From: Acinetobacter sp. XH1741
GTDB lineage: Bacteria; Pseudomonadota; Gammaproteobacteria; Pseudomonadales; Moraxellaceae
Direction of reading: 5' to 3'
Assembly (NCBI RefSeq): GCF_041021895.1
Contig: NZ_CP157428.1
Location: forward strand, 682,001-746,000
DNA: 64,000 nucleotides
Numbering within the stretch: position 1 is the first letter of the stretch; each line of letters opens with the position of its first letter. Of the stretch, positions 50,040 through 63,752 are shown piece by piece. A program made the position numbers and the translations under genes. Under the pieces are notes generated by a model that was not told the DNA's origin, did not search any database, and worked only from the letters and a program-made list of their open reading frames with translations.

Positions 50040-51186
50040 TAAAACGAGGTGGTTGAATGCTTGAACCGATTTTAATAGGTAAATCACTTTCTAGAACATA
50101 GGCATAACTCAACTGATCAAAAGTTCTAAAAACCATTAGACTACCAATTTGTTGACCCGGTAGTTGAATTGCTTCTTTTGTTTTAGGGTCACGAATGGTT
50201 TCACCTTGTTGGTTAATGTCAAAAACTTGACCTACCTGAACACCTTGTGCTGTACCACGGTCTAAAGTCACAACACTATTTTTTGCAGCTCTGCCAATTG
50301 AACCCATTACACGGATAATTTTGCCGCCATCTAGCACTTGTTTGGCATCTACTGGATAAAATAATGTAGGTAATGTTGCTTGTTCTTCAGGCATAACACG
50401 ATCACCGCGACGTACTTCAGCGTTATAACTATCTGTAAGTTCTAGATTCGTGATGTCTTTTTCAGAAGAGACTGCAATACCTGAGGCAACCTGTAATAAC
50501 TCAATACCTAAGCTATGCTTTTTACCTTTGCTATCTGTGAAATAGTAAGGTTCACCTTCACGATAAACTGCATAACGTTGACCATCAACCAAGCCTTTTC
50601 CTCGTGCATAGATCATCTGACCTTTTGCAGCAAGTACACGTTGATCAGCTGTACCAACAATATAAGGCGTATTAGTAATTGCGTCGGCTGGTAAAATAGT
50701 ACTGTTTTCTAACCACTGTTTAATATGTTCAAGTGGAATAACTGGCACACTATTATTTAATGCTTCGACGCGAACTTGTGGTTGCAAGTTTGTGGTTTGA
50801 CCCGTGTAACGACGGATAATCCCTACACAGCCATCTCCCTCATCTTTACCGACTAACGGGCGTCCATCTAAGCTACATAACAGTAATCGGTCACCTGGAT
50901 AGATCCAGTGCGGATTTTTTACATGTTGATTGCTTGCCCAGATTTCAGGCCAACGCCATGGTTTATTTAGAAAATGTCCTGAAATATCCCATAGGGTATC
51001 CCCACGTTTTACAATGTACACATTCGGTGCATTGCTTTTAAGTGAAGGAGGATTATGGTTTGGGCTGGCAGCATGAACCTCTGCTACTGTACCAAATGCA
51101 ACCCCTGTACAGAGTGCTAAAGCAAGTAAATGCTTCTTTATCCCCAAAGCATGAAATTGAACCATGCCGTCAAAAACCTTTTTCAT
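50032..51186 (-). CDS. LysM-domain envelope protein
   Basis: 384 residues. A signal peptide (about 18-40, ending VHAASP) is followed by a LysM domain (VYIVKRGDTLWDISGHFLNKP) that binds peptidoglycan. The remaining 280 residues form beta-rich repeats with VGQVFDINQQGE, seen in proteins encoded beside dprA and def. Its start has AGGAATT in front. It overlaps dprA, so they are coupled. The role is unknown beyond binding peptidoglycan. Confidence 0.88.
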   Translation of the reverse strand: MKKVFDGMVQFHALGIKKHLLALALCTGVAFGTVAEVHAASPNHNPPSLKSNAPNVYIVKRGDTLWDISGHFLNKPWRWPEIWASNQHVKNPHWIYPGDRLLLCSLDGRPLVGKDEGDGCVGIIRRYTGQTTNLQPQVRVEALNNSVPVIPLEHIKQWLENSTILPADAITNTPYIVGTADQRVLAAKGQMIYARGKGLVDGQRYAVYREGEPYYFTDSKGKKHSLGIELLQVASGIAVSSEKDITNLELTDSYNAEVRRGDRVMPEEQATLPTLFYPVDAKQVLDGGKIIRVMGSIGRAAKNSVVTLDRGTAQGVQVGQVFDINQQGETIRDPKTKEAIQLPGQQIGSLMVFRTFDQLSYAYVLESDLPIKIGSSIQPPRFND

Positions 51187-51308
51187 TATGATAATTCCTA
51201 AAAATTATGCGTGCAGATGCGTTATAATAGGCGGCTAACACACAATTTTTCGATGAAGTATTTCCTTCATTTGGTTTTTTAATCAATGGCATAAGTGAGG
51301 ACGTCAGT

Positions 51309-51839
51309 ATGGCCTTATTACCTATTTTAAGTTTTCCTGATCCCCGTCTTCGTACCATTGCTAAGCCTGTTGAAGAAGTTACTGATGAAATTCGTCAACT
51401 TGCAGCAGATATGCTTGAAACCATGTATGCGGCACCAGGTATTGGTTTAGCAGCTTCTCAGGTCGATCGTCATATTCAGCTTATCGTCATAGATTTGTCT
51501 GAATCTAAAGATGAACCTTTGGTTTTCATTAACCCCAAAATAACTCCACTGACTGAAGAGACGCAGCCGTACGAAGAAGGCTGTCTATCAGTGCCCCAAA
51601 TATACGACAAAGTTGATCGCCCGTCACGTGTGAAAATCGAGGCAATTAACCTTGAAGGTCAAGCATTTGAGATAGAAGCTGACGGACTTCTCGCTGTTTG
51701 TATCCAACATGAAATGGATCACTTAAAAGGCAAATTGTTTGTGGATTATTTGTCGCCACTTAAACGCCAGCGTGCCCGTGAAAAAGTCGAAAAGATTGTT
51801 CGCCAACGCGAGCGTGAGAAAGTTGCGGTAAAACGTTAA
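51309..51839 (+). CDS. def: Peptide deformylase
   Basis: 176 residues. The three metal-site motifs are intact: [18 protein letters not shown] and QHEMDHLKG. It removes the formyl group from new proteins using Fe2+. It is divergent from the LysM-dprA-tsaC set; fmt is not next to it. Confidence 0.97.
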   Translation: MALLPILSFPDPRLRTIAKPVEEVTDEIRQLAADMLETMYAAPGIGLAASQVDRHIQLIVIDLSESKDEPLVFINPKITPLTEETQPYEEGCLSVPQIYDKVDRPSRVKIEAINLEGQAFEIEADGLLAVCIQHEMDHLKGKLFVDYLSPLKRQRAREKVEKIVRQREREKVAVKR

Positions 51840-51875
51840 AAGTTTTCAAACATCAATATAGTGTGGATGTGATTT

Positions 51876-52304
51876 TTGGTTTTTCGTAGTGGTCTGTTAC
51901 TCGCATGTGTAGCAGTGTTTTTGCAGATTGCGGTATTTCTACAACCGCTATTACCGAAGCAATATCAAATTGCTCCGGTCTGTGAAACTATTACCCGTGC
52001 TTTGCTTAAACCCAAAGCACAGACGGAAACCATGTCACATGCCATGCACCATTCACATCACGAACATCATATCGAACAGGCACAAGTACCTGAACATCAT
52101 GACCACCATGATGCAAACCACCAGTGTCAATATTGTACCGTCTATGCCAATTTGGTTTTACCACCTGAATTTGGTGTAAAAGAAGTACTTGTTCGTATAC
52201 AAGTTCGCTTAGTCGCCTATCAACAAGCATTTCGACATGTTTATTTTGCGCTACAGCGACTTTTCTTACTCCCGCAAGGGCGTGCGCCGCCTCTATTTGC
52301 ATAA
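51876..52304 (+). CDS. His-rich DUF2946-like small protein
   Basis: 142 residues from a TTG at 51876; the frame is closed by a stop just upstream and no ATG is available near it. A membrane or signal segment (about 4-24) precedes a His-rich region (HHSHHEHH and HHDHHD) and then CQYC. Such DUF2946-type proteins lie beside copper receptors and may bind copper in the periplasm. It precedes a copper-type receptor gene by 74 bases. It could be exported through the signal, with the start codon still unsure. Confidence 0.65.
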   Translation: MVFRSGLLLACVAVFLQIAVFLQPLLPKQYQIAPVCETITRALLKPKAQTETMSHAMHHSHHEHHIEQAQVPEHHDHHDANHQCQYCTVYANLVLPPEFGVKEVLVRIQVRLVAYQQAFRHVYFALQRLFLLPQGRAPPLFA

Positions 52305-52377
52305 ATAAAAGCAATTTTTTGTTGGGGTCTTCATTGACTTCAATATCACTTTATTTATGTTTTAGAGCGTATAAAAA

Positions 52378-54492
52378 ATGCCACATTCTAAATTCTTATT
52401 ACAACCTTTATGGGTTGCGATGCTTGCTGTCTCTCATTCGGGTTTAGCTTTTGCTGATTCGGATAAAAATGATGCCGATACAAAATCATTTCATTCATTA
52501 GCCCCTATTGTTGTTACAGCACAACAAGGCAACGATACAAATGGCTTGATTGTGCATGCAGATCCAAAGCAGCCAATTCAGCCAGTACCTGCAACTGATG
52601 GCGCAGACTACCTACAAAGTATTATGGGTTTTAACTCGATAAAAAGTGGTGGAACCAATGGTGATGTGACATTCCGAGGTATGTTTGGTTCACGCATCAA
52701 AATTTTGACAGATGGAACTGAAAATCTAGGTGCCTGTCCAAACCGAATGGATGCACCAACTTCTTATATTTCGCCAGAAAGTTATGATCGTATTTCTGTC
52801 ATTAAAGGTCCGCAAACAGTTCAATATGCTAATACTGGGTCGGCAGCAACCGTACTTTTTGAACGTCAACCTGAAAAGCTCACCTCAGATAAGCCTTATC
52901 GTGGGCAAGCAAGTGTATTATTAGGGTCCTATGGGCGTATTGACCATAATGTTGAAGCAGCAATTGGTGATGAAAAGAAATATATCCGTTTAAATGCCAA
53001 CCGTTCAGAATCCAACAGTTATCAAGATGGTGATGGCAATACTGTGCCTTCAGCATGGAAGAAATGGAATGCTGATGTAGCACTCGGTTTTACTCCAGAT
53101 GAAGACACTTGGATCGAACTCACAGGCGGAAAATCTGATGGAGAATCGCTTTATGCTGGACGCTCTATGGATGGCTCTCAATTTGCTCGCGAAAACTTAG
53201 GTCTACGGTTCGAAAAGAAAAATATCACTGATGTGATTAAGAAAATTGAAGGGCAGGTGAACTACAGCTATAACGACCATATTATGGATAACTTTAGCTT
53301 GCGCACACCGCCATTAGTGGAAATGACACATGGTGGTATGACCATGCTGATGCCGAATGCTATGGCAATGCAAGTAACGCGCCGTACACTAAACTCGCGC
53401 TTAGCCATGACCTCTGAATGGAATAAGTGGAGTTTGATTACAGGTGTAGATTCTCAATTCAATAAACATGGCGGTAGCATGTCATCGCCAAATATGCCCT
53501 CTATGAATATTCCATATCGTCAAGATATGCGTTTTCAATCATACGGTGCTTTTGGTGAGCTTGGTTACCAGTGGAATGATCTCAATAAACTAGTTACAGG
53601 TGTACGTTTAGATCGAGTAACAGTTGAAGATGAACGTGCTGATTCCCAAGCAAAAGGTTTTAATACTAAACTTGACAAGACTTTACCGAGTGCCTTTGTA
53701 CGCTGGGAAAATCAACATCCTGAGCATGATCTAAAAAGCTATATCGGTTTAGGTTATGTGGAACGTATGCCCGATTATTGGGAGCTTTTCTCGCCTAAAC
53801 ATGGAAATGCTGGCTCGACCAATACATTTAACGGGGTGAAGCCTGAGAAAACATTGCAGTTAGATCTGGGCTTCCAACAAAAACATGGTGCTTTAAGTAC
53901 TTGGGCTTCTGCTTATGCTGGTTTAGTTGATGATTACATTTTAATGAGTTATCACCATCACCCAAGCATGGGAATGGATGGGCATGATATGAGCCATGAT
54001 ATTACTGCGGGAGCTAAGAATGTCGATGCAACTATCGCAGGAGCGGAAGCTGGTATTGGCTATCAATTTACTGACCATATTCAGGCAGATTTGAGTGCTA
54101 TGTATGCATGGGGTAAAAACACTACAGATGACAAACCACTGCCTCAAATTTCACCTTTAGAAGGTCGCCTAAATATTCGTTATGTGGCTGATAAATATAA
54201 TTTAGGTTTGCTGTGGCGAGCGGTTGCTGAGCAAAACAGTGTGAGTCTACATCAAGGTAACATCGTGGGTTACGATCTAGGTCCAAGTAAAGGTTTTTCA
54301 ACCCTTTCTTTAAATGGCAGTTATAACCTGCGTAAAGATATTGATGTCTCTGTCGGTATCGATAATGTCTTAGATAAGACTTATACCGAGCATTTAAACA
54401 AAGCGGGTAGTGCAGGCTTTGGATTTGCGAGTGAAGAGCAGTTCAACAATATCGGAAGAAATTACTGGGTTCGTATGAGCATGAAGTTTTAA
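52378..54492 (+). CDS. TonB-dependent copper receptor (OprC type)
   Basis: 704 residues. The signal peptide ends around LAFADS. The plug (about 40-165) includes VTFRGMFGSRIKILTDG and the segment GACPNRMD, in which Cys120-x3-Met124 matches the CxxxM copper site of P. aeruginosa OprC (numbering of the precursor). The barrel ends in an aromatic residue (NYWVRMSMKF). Met- and His-rich loops (for example MTHGGMTMLMPN and HHHPSMGMDGHDM) support copper. It imports copper ions across the outer membrane using TonB. A His-rich protein lies upstream and a short membrane peptide downstream. Confidence 0.9.
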   Translation: MPHSKFLLQPLWVAMLAVSHSGLAFADSDKNDADTKSFHSLAPIVVTAQQGNDTNGLIVHADPKQPIQPVPATDGADYLQSIMGFNSIKSGGTNGDVTFRGMFGSRIKILTDGTENLGACPNRMDAPTSYISPESYDRISVIKGPQTVQYANTGSAATVLFERQPEKLTSDKPYRGQASVLLGSYGRIDHNVEAAIGDEKKYIRLNANRSESNSYQDGDGNTVPSAWKKWNADVALGFTPDEDTWIELTGGKSDGESLYAGRSMDGSQFARENLGLRFEKKNITDVIKKIEGQVNYSYNDHIMDNFSLRTPPLVEMTHGGMTMLMPNAMAMQVTRRTLNSRLAMTSEWNKWSLITGVDSQFNKHGGSMSSPNMPSMNIPYRQDMRFQSYGAFGELGYQWNDLNKLVTGVRLDRVTVEDERADSQAKGFNTKLDKTLPSAFVRWENQHPEHDLKSYIGLGYVERMPDYWELFSPKHGNAGSTNTFNGVKPEKTLQLDLGFQQKHGALSTWASAYAGLVDDYILMSYHHHPSMGMDGHDMSHDITAGAKNVDATIAGAEAGIGYQFTDHIQADLSAMYAWGKNTTDDKPLPQISPLEGRLNIRYVADKYNLGLLWRAVAEQNSVSLHQGNIVGYDLGPSKGFSTLSLNGSYNLRKDIDVSVGIDNVLDKTYTEHLNKAGSAGFGFASEEQFNNIGRNYWVRMSMKF

Positions 54493-54546
54493 TAAGCTGT
54501 CACGAATTAAATGAACTGAATAAATTAATTTAATGAGAGAAATGAA

Positions 54547-54753
54547 ATGACAAATAAATTATCGCCTGAACAATCTTGGTGGGGATGGAAGTTACTTATT
54601 GTGGCTTCTATCTTGGCTTTATTGTTTATGCTTATTTTTTACTGGGCAATTAACAATGAGCCTGACTACATGCCTAGTCAAAAGAATAAACAGATGATGG
54701 AGTCACCTGAGCAAATGAATCACGCTGAAATGCATAGTTCATCAGCTCAATAA
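54547..54753 (+). CDS. 68-residue single-helix membrane peptide
   Basis: 68 residues with one hydrophobic helix (about 14-36). The C-terminus is rich in Met and His (PSQKNKQMMESPEQMNHAEM), which suggests copper or metal contact. It starts 54 bases after the receptor gene with GAGAGAAATG in front, and a terminator follows. No family recognised. Confidence 0.65.
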   Translation: MTNKLSPEQSWWGWKLLIVASILALLFMLIFYWAINNEPDYMPSQKNKQMMESPEQMNHAEMHSSSAQ

Positions 54754-54768
54754 ATTCCTTAATATTTG

Positions 54769-54806
54769 AAAATGGAAGTCTGGTTAACAGGCTTCCATTT
54801 TTAGTT
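54769..54806 (+). terminator. Terminator of the copper-receptor transcript
   Basis: AAAATGGAAGTCTG-GTTAA-CAGGCTTCCATTTT followed by T; a 14-bp stem with one G-U pair. Confidence 0.85.
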
Positions 54807-55263
54807 TTTAAGTACCGAAAATTATTAATCCAATACTCGCCAAGGTTTTTACCTTGCCTCAACAAAGCTTTAAACCAAGTTTTTGTATATTGCGGCCTGA
54901 TTTGAATAAAAACTTTTCAAGTATGCTGAAAGCTTCGTAGAACTATTTGAGGTAATGAATTACACAATCGGATAATAAGCAAAACATGAGACAGGCTACT
55001 CAGACAATCCAGATAGTTCCATTTATTCCTTATCAATAAATCCTTTATAACTATTAACGACACGCTTTTTACAATGATGCGCTATGTAAGACATAATAAT
55101 TTTCTGATGTTAAAACAATAGCTTAGGTGATAAATACACAGCATAGTGCTGGTATATTTAAGTTAAAAATAAAAAATAAAAATAATTAATGATATAAAAC
55201 AATGTGTTATTTATTATGTTGATTTAAAATTAAACGCTCGGTTCACTAGTTTTAAATTTTCAC
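54807..55263. other. Intergenic region upstream of the rrn promoters
   Basis: About 450 bases of AT-rich DNA. No convincing ORF, hairpin or tRNA. A 63-residue minus-strand ORF near its left end is too short and badly placed to call. Confidence 0.6.
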
Positions 55264-55291
55264 TTGCAAAGGGTTAGTAATCCTCTATAAT
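55264..55291 (+). promoter_or_regulatory. rrn promoter, upstream copy
   Basis: TTGCAA, 16 bases, TATAAT, followed by a GC-containing discriminator. The second rrn promoter lies 160 bases further. Confidence 0.75.
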
Positions 55292-55427
55292 GCACATCCA
55301 TCGGCGGTGATGCAGATAGAAACTTGTTGAAAAACAGTTACTTGTGATTAAGTTGGTTGCGTTAAGTGATGAATTTGATGATGAGATGGTTTAGAAAATA
55401 AGTTTTAAAAAATATCGAAATTACCTG

Positions 55428-55455
55428 TTGACTTTTAAGAGATTAAGAGTAATAT
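55428..55455 (+). promoter_or_regulatory. rrn promoter, downstream copy
   Basis: TTGACT, 16 bases, TAATAT, then AGCCGACC. The A/T-rich stretch in front may act as an UP element. It gives a leader of about 200 bases. Confidence 0.8.
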
Positions 55456-55507
55456 AGCCGACCTAGCTTGCTGGTGACGAACCAGGAAGAAGATCATTAA
55501 GAGAATT

Positions 55508-55533
55508 GAAGAACAACTTGTGTGGATTTTTAC
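55508..55533 (+). other. 16S RNA processing stem, 5' arm
   Basis: This 26-base arm is complementary to 57221-57247 on the other side of the 16S gene, with one extra base and one G-U pair, so the precursor folds into a long stem for RNase III. Confidence 0.8.
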
Positions 55534-55665
55534 TGATTGATTAATCGAAATAATTTTCATTGATTGATTGGTTTAAATTACTCGAAGTTTATTTGAGCGA
55601 ATTTAAGTCAGTAATTGATGAGCCAGAATTGGCACCTTGTCTTTAAATAAGGTGCAAAATGATTT

Positions 55666-57202
<1,537 letters not shown>

Positions 57203-57220
57203 ACGAAAGATTGACGATTG

Positions 57221-57247
57221 GTAAGAATCCACAACAAGTTGTTCTTC
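57221..57247 (+). other. 16S RNA processing stem, 3' arm
   Basis: It pairs with the arm at 55508-55533. Confidence 0.8.
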
Positions 57248-57261
57248 ATAGATGTATCTGA

Positions 57262-57338
<77 letters not shown>

Positions 57339-57394
57339 TGACTTTGACTGGTTGAAGTTATAGATAAAAAGATACATGACTGATGATGTAAGCT

Positions 57395-57470
57395 GGGGAC
57401 TTAGCTTAGTTGGTAGAGCGCCTGCTTTGCACGCAGGAGGTCAGGAGTTCGACTCTCCTAGTCTCCACCA
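57395..57470 (+). tRNA. tRNA-Ala (TGC)
   Basis: 76 nt, GGGGACT ... AGTCTCC-A-CCA (one G-U pair in the acceptor stem), anticodon TGC, in the 16S-23S spacer. CCA is encoded. Confidence 0.97.
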
Positions 57471-57830
57471 GAACTTAAGAGAAGTTCGGATTACAGAAAT
57501 TAGTAAATAGAGATTGAGATCTTGGTTTATTAACTTCTGTGATTTAAGTATCACGGTATTAAGCATGACCTGACGAAGGCATGTTTATTCATTAACAGAT
57601 TGGCAAAATTGAGTCTGAAATAAATTGTTCACTCAATAACAAAGAGAGATGAAGTAATTCTGATCTTGGAGTTAATTGAGAACTAGCAAATTAACTGAAT
57701 CAAGCGTTTTGGTATATGAATTTAGATTGAAGCTGTACAGTGTTTAAGTACACAGACAACAGATAGTAGCGATGAAGAATCGCACGGACAACACTCACTT
57801 GTAGGTGTTGACGACTGTTTGGGGTTGTAT
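57471..57830 (+). other. Spacer between tRNA-Ala and 23S
   Basis: 360 bases. It has no gene; it contains leader sequence for 23S processing, whose stem starts at 57815. Confidence 0.8.

Positions 57831-57837
<7 letters not shown>
57815..57837 (+). other. 23S RNA processing stem, 5' arm
   Basis: It pairs with 60714-60737 over about 23 bp with a single bulged A, bracketing the 23S gene. Confidence 0.85.
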
Positions 57838-60713
<2,876 letters not shown>

Positions 60714-60722
<9 letters not shown>

Positions 60723-60737
60723 ACAACACCCAAGCAG
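60714..60737 (+). other. 23S RNA processing stem, 3' arm
   Basis: It pairs with 57815-57837. Confidence 0.85.
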
Positions 60738-60899
60738 TTGTATATAAAGCATCAATCGATTCATTATCATACTAAGTAACTTGATTTAGTTATTCCACTA
60801 GTTAAAATGAACAAGTTCAGATTCAATCAGCCCATCTGTAAAGATTTGGAAAACGCATTGGCAGACAATAAGACCAAGGCAAGTATCCATAACAGTTGT

Positions 60900-61014
60900 G
60901 CTGGCGACCATAGCAAGAGTGAACCACCTGATCCCTTCCCGAACTCAGAAGTGAAACCTCTTAGCGCTGATGGTAGTGTGGGGTTACCCATGTGAGAGTA
61001 AGTCATCGCCAGCT
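60900..61014 (+). rRNA. rrf: 5S ribosomal RNA
   Basis: About 115 nt, from GCTGGCGACCATAGC to GTCATCGCCAGC; the ends pair as helix I. CCGAACTCAGAAGTGAAAC in the middle is typical. Confidence 0.95.
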
Positions 61015-61025
61015 CATTATTCAAA

Positions 61026-61061
61026 CACCCCAATCTCAAAAGAGATTGGGGTGTTTTTTTA
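61026..61061 (+). terminator. rrn operon terminator
   Basis: ACACCCCAATCTC-AAAA-GAGATTGGGGTGT followed by T7. Confidence 0.93.
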
Positions 61062-61181
61062 TGCCTGAAAAACATTAAATTCAATCTAATAAATATCTCA
61101 TTTCTTATGTTTTTAAAAAAACATTTCATAATATTCCAATCTTTGCTTAATCTATAAATAGCTAAAATTGAGTTTTCATCT

Positions 61182-61724
61182 ATGCAGTTCAAAATTATTG
61201 CAGCCCAAGATCTAGATAAAAAGCAACGTCAGCAAATTGCTGAGTTAAGTTTTGCTGCTTTTGAGGAAGATCCTTGGAGCCAATATGCCTTTATGCAAAA
61301 AGCTATCCATGTCGTCGGTATATTGAATGAAAAAATTGTTTCACATGCTTTATGGACAGATAGAATTTTCACCATAAATGGCAGTGTTAGTGTAAAAACT
61401 GCTTATGTAGAATATGTGACTACCGATTATGAGATGAGAGGTAAAGGGCTTGCATCACAATTATTAAGATATTTAGCTGATGCATTAACTGACTTGGAAT
61501 ATGGGCTTGCGGCATTGCAACCGGAAGATGAGGCATTTTATAAAAAATTAGGCTGGACTACTTGGTGGGGGGACTTGTACATCAAACAAGATGCTTCTAC
61601 TTATCTAACTGATGATTATGAAATTATGCTATATCCTTTGAGCACTAAAGTGAAAAAATTGCTATCACATAGTTCAGAGAAGGATACTATTTGTGCGGAT
61701 TGGCGAGAGGGTGAACCTTGGTAG
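61182..61724 (+). CDS. GNAT acetyltransferase similar to AAC(2')-I
   Basis: 180 residues. The acetyl-CoA loop RGKGLASQLLRY follows a beta strand AYVEYVTTDYEM. Several features resemble aminoglycoside 2'-N-acetyltransferases of the AAC(2')-I family: the FAAFEEDPW start, the YxxLGW segment (FYKKLGWTTWWG) and the ending CADWREGEPW, comparable with CDWRAGDVW in the M. tuberculosis enzyme as I recall it. The natural substrate in Acinetobacter is unknown; enzymes of this type are often chromosomal with a housekeeping role. It lies next to an rrn operon with its own short leader. Resistance is not implied by the sequence alone. Confidence 0.75.
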   Translation: MQFKIIAAQDLDKKQRQQIAELSFAAFEEDPWSQYAFMQKAIHVVGILNEKIVSHALWTDRIFTINGSVSVKTAYVEYVTTDYEMRGKGLASQLLRYLADALTDLEYGLAALQPEDEAFYKKLGWTTWWGDLYIKQDASTYLTDDYEIMLYPLSTKVKKLLSHSSEKDTICADWREGEPW

Positions 61725-61956
61725 TATTAACTACATGATTTTTAATCTTGCATAAAGATAAGCTTTTTCAGCCAAAATATGAGTACTGTAAAGATATAAA
61801 TATATGTTTTATATTATCTTTAATTTAGAGGCTCTTATTTTATTTTCACGCTGGTCTATATTTATCGAGTTAGTAAATTAAATCAACATGATACTAATAT
61901 AAGGGTCTTTTTTATATTGCTTAATTTTTTCTACTTTCTTGTTTATTTGACAAGCC

Positions 61957-61962
61957 TATAAT
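61957..61962 (+). promoter_or_regulatory. Probable cysK -10 element
   Basis: A perfect TATAAT 36 bases before the ATG. No good -35 element is seen at 16-18 bases, so an activator may be needed. Confidence 0.45.
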
Positions 61963-61998
61963 GGTTCAGAATCATTCCAAATCTAATAAGGATATAAC

Positions 61999-62997
61999 AT
62001 GTCTACTGATCAGCAATTCCCGACACCAAACAATCTAGGTATCGCAGTTTATTCCAATAATGCTGAGGCTATTGGTAATACTCCTTTAGTACGCATTAAT
62101 CGTTTAATTAAAACAGGTGCTACTGTATTAGCAAAAGTGGAAAGCCGTAACCCTGCATTTTCTGTAAAATGTCGTATTGGAGCAGCACTTATTGCAGATG
62201 CAGAAAAACGTGGTGTATTAAAAGAAGGCATGCATATTGTTGAGCCAACCAGTGGTAATACTGGTATTGCATTGGCATTTGTTGCTGCGGCAAAAGGTTA
62301 TCCAATTACTCTAACTATGCCTGCAAGTATGAGTCTTGAACGTAGAAAAGTATTAAAAGCTCTTGGGGCTAATTTGGTTTTAACTGAACCCGCTAAGGGA
62401 ATGAAAGGAGCAGTTGATGAGGCTGTACGCTTAGCTACTGAACAGCCAGATCTTTATTTCTTGCCACAACAGTTTGAAAACCCAGCGAATCCTCAAATTC
62501 ATGTAGACACAACTGGTCCTGAAATCTGGCAAGCTACAGGTGGGCAAGTCGATATTTTAGTGGCGGGCGTTGGTACTGGCGGTACGATTACGGGTATTTC
62601 TCGTTATTTTGAACAGGTTCAAAATAAACCTTTGTATTCAGTAGCAGTTGAACCTGCTGAATCTCCAATTATTACGCAAACTAAAAATGGTGAGAGCATT
62701 ACGCCTGCACCCCATAAAATTCAGGGAATTGGTGCAAACTTTATTCCAAAGAATCTTGATTTGGACCTTGTGGATGAAGTTTTACCAGTGAGTAGTGAAG
62801 AAGCAATTCAATGGGCGAGAAACTGTGCAACCCAAGAAGGTATTTTAGTGGGTATTTCAAGTGGAGCTGCATTGGCAGCCGCTGCAAAGATTGCAGAGCG
62901 TCCTGAAAATGCTGGTAAAACGATTGTTGTTATTCTGCCAGATAGTGGTGAGCGCTATTTATCCTCTGTGTTATTTGAAGGTTTATTCGACGAATAA
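61999..62997 (+). CDS. cysK: Cysteine synthase (O-acetylserine sulfhydrylase)
   Basis: 332 residues. The PLP lysine lies in [11 protein letters not shown], the substrate loop is [12 protein letters not shown], and the glycine-rich PLP-phosphate loop is [19 protein letters not shown] and [11 protein letters not shown] complete the fold. It makes cysteine from O-acetylserine and sulfide. CysK and CysM are close relatives; length and motifs favour CysK. The RBS is AAGGATATAAC. Confidence 0.95.
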   Translation: MSTDQQFPTPNNLGIAVYSNNAEAIGNTPLVRINRLIKTGATVLAKVESRNPAFSVKCRIGAALIADAEKRGVLKEGMHIVEPTSGNTGIALAFVAAAKGYPITLTMPASMSLERRKVLKALGANLVLTEPAKGMKGAVDEAVRLATEQPDLYFLPQQFENPANPQIHVDTTGPEIWQATGGQVDILVAGVGTGGTITGISRYFEQVQNKPLYSVAVEPAESPIITQTKNGESITPAPHKIQGIGANFIPKNLDLDLVDEVLPVSSEEAIQWARNCATQEGILVGISSGAALAAAAKIAERPENAGKTIVVILPDSGERYLSSVLFEGLFDE

Positions 62998-63010
62998 AAT
63001 TAATTGTATA

Positions 63011-63040
63011 AAAAAGCCCATCTAGTGATGGGCTTTTATT
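63011..63040. terminator. Bidirectional terminator (cysK / lytic transglycosylase)
   Basis: AAAAAGCCCATC-TAGT-GATGGGC followed by TTTTATTT, between convergent genes. Confidence 0.88.
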
Positions 63041-63049
63041 TAATCTCAT

Positions 63050-63631
63050 TTATAGCGCACTTTTTAAATTCTTTTGATGATGTTTAATAGATCGAGCATA
63101 TTTTTTTGCTTTGTGACGTGTCCAGAAACTTCTCTCATAACCAGTTGGCCCAACATTATAATAAGCCGTGGCTTTGAACCAACTATCTGCGGTTTGATAG
63201 TAATGATTTAAAATATAAGCACCACATTGGATATTAGTAGATTCATCATATAAATTACCAGCGCAAGTTTGCTGCCAATAGCTTGGAATAATTTGAGTTA
63301 GTCCAACAGCTCCAGTTGGAGAACGGGCATTACTATTGTAGTTAGACTCTTGTCTGATGACTGCCGCGAGTAAAAGTGGAGGAACATTATATTTGTCAGC
63401 ACTTTGGATAATCAGTGGAGATAATCGATTCGCTGTACTCGGTGGAACGGAATAAGCTTTTTGTAAACCAGATGAGAGCTTATTTGAACGCCAAGAAAAT
63501 GAGCCGCTATTGGGACCTAAGCTTGTGCATCCCGTCATTATTGTCATTAAGGCAATAATAAAAAATTTGAGACTAAAGATGTGTAATTGTGTTGGTTCAA
63601 AACGATTTTGGGTTAAAGATGGGATAAGCAA
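63050..63631 (-). CDS. Lytic transglycosylase (SLT domain) lipoprotein
   Basis: 193 residues from a TTG at 63631. No ATG lies upstream before an in-frame stop, and the next ATGs (M29, M32) leave too short a leader. The lipobox is IMTGC (Cys35). The SLT domain (about 80-180) has VIRQESNYNS with the catalytic Glu, SPTGAVGLTQIIP, and KATAYYNVGPTGYE. It cleaves the glycan chain of peptidoglycan to form anhydro ends. Small size suggests an EmtA- or Slt-like accessory enzyme. Confidence 0.85.
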   Translation of the reverse strand: MLIPSLTQNRFEPTQLHIFSLKFFIIALMTIMTGCTSLGPNSGSFSWRSNKLSSGLQKAYSVPPSTANRLSPLIIQSADKYNVPPLLLAAVIRQESNYNSNARSPTGAVGLTQIIPSYWQQTCAGNLYDESTNIQCGAYILNHYYQTADSWFKATAYYNVGPTGYERSFWTRHKAKKYARSIKHHQKNLKSAL

Positions 63632-63752
63632 AATACAAAACCAATAATCAAGTTTTAAATGAAATCAATGGTATTTAGGCATTACAATCAGATCAATATC
63701 AGTTCTGTTGCTCAGCACATCTAAAAAGTAAGAATTTTGTATAACTGAAATG

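Noticed and set aside
54674..54865. 63-residue minus-strand ORF resembling a transposase scrap
   Set aside because: Too short, overlaps the real small gene and a terminator, no inverted repeats or target duplications nearby.
55631..55660. boxA-like antitermination site (TTGTCTTTA)
   Set aside because: Only a partial match to TGCTCTTTA and buried in a hairpin; not firm enough to list.
60807..60995. 62-residue plus-strand ORF across the 5S region
   Set aside because: It runs through the 5S rRNA gene and its leader; no protein-like composition.
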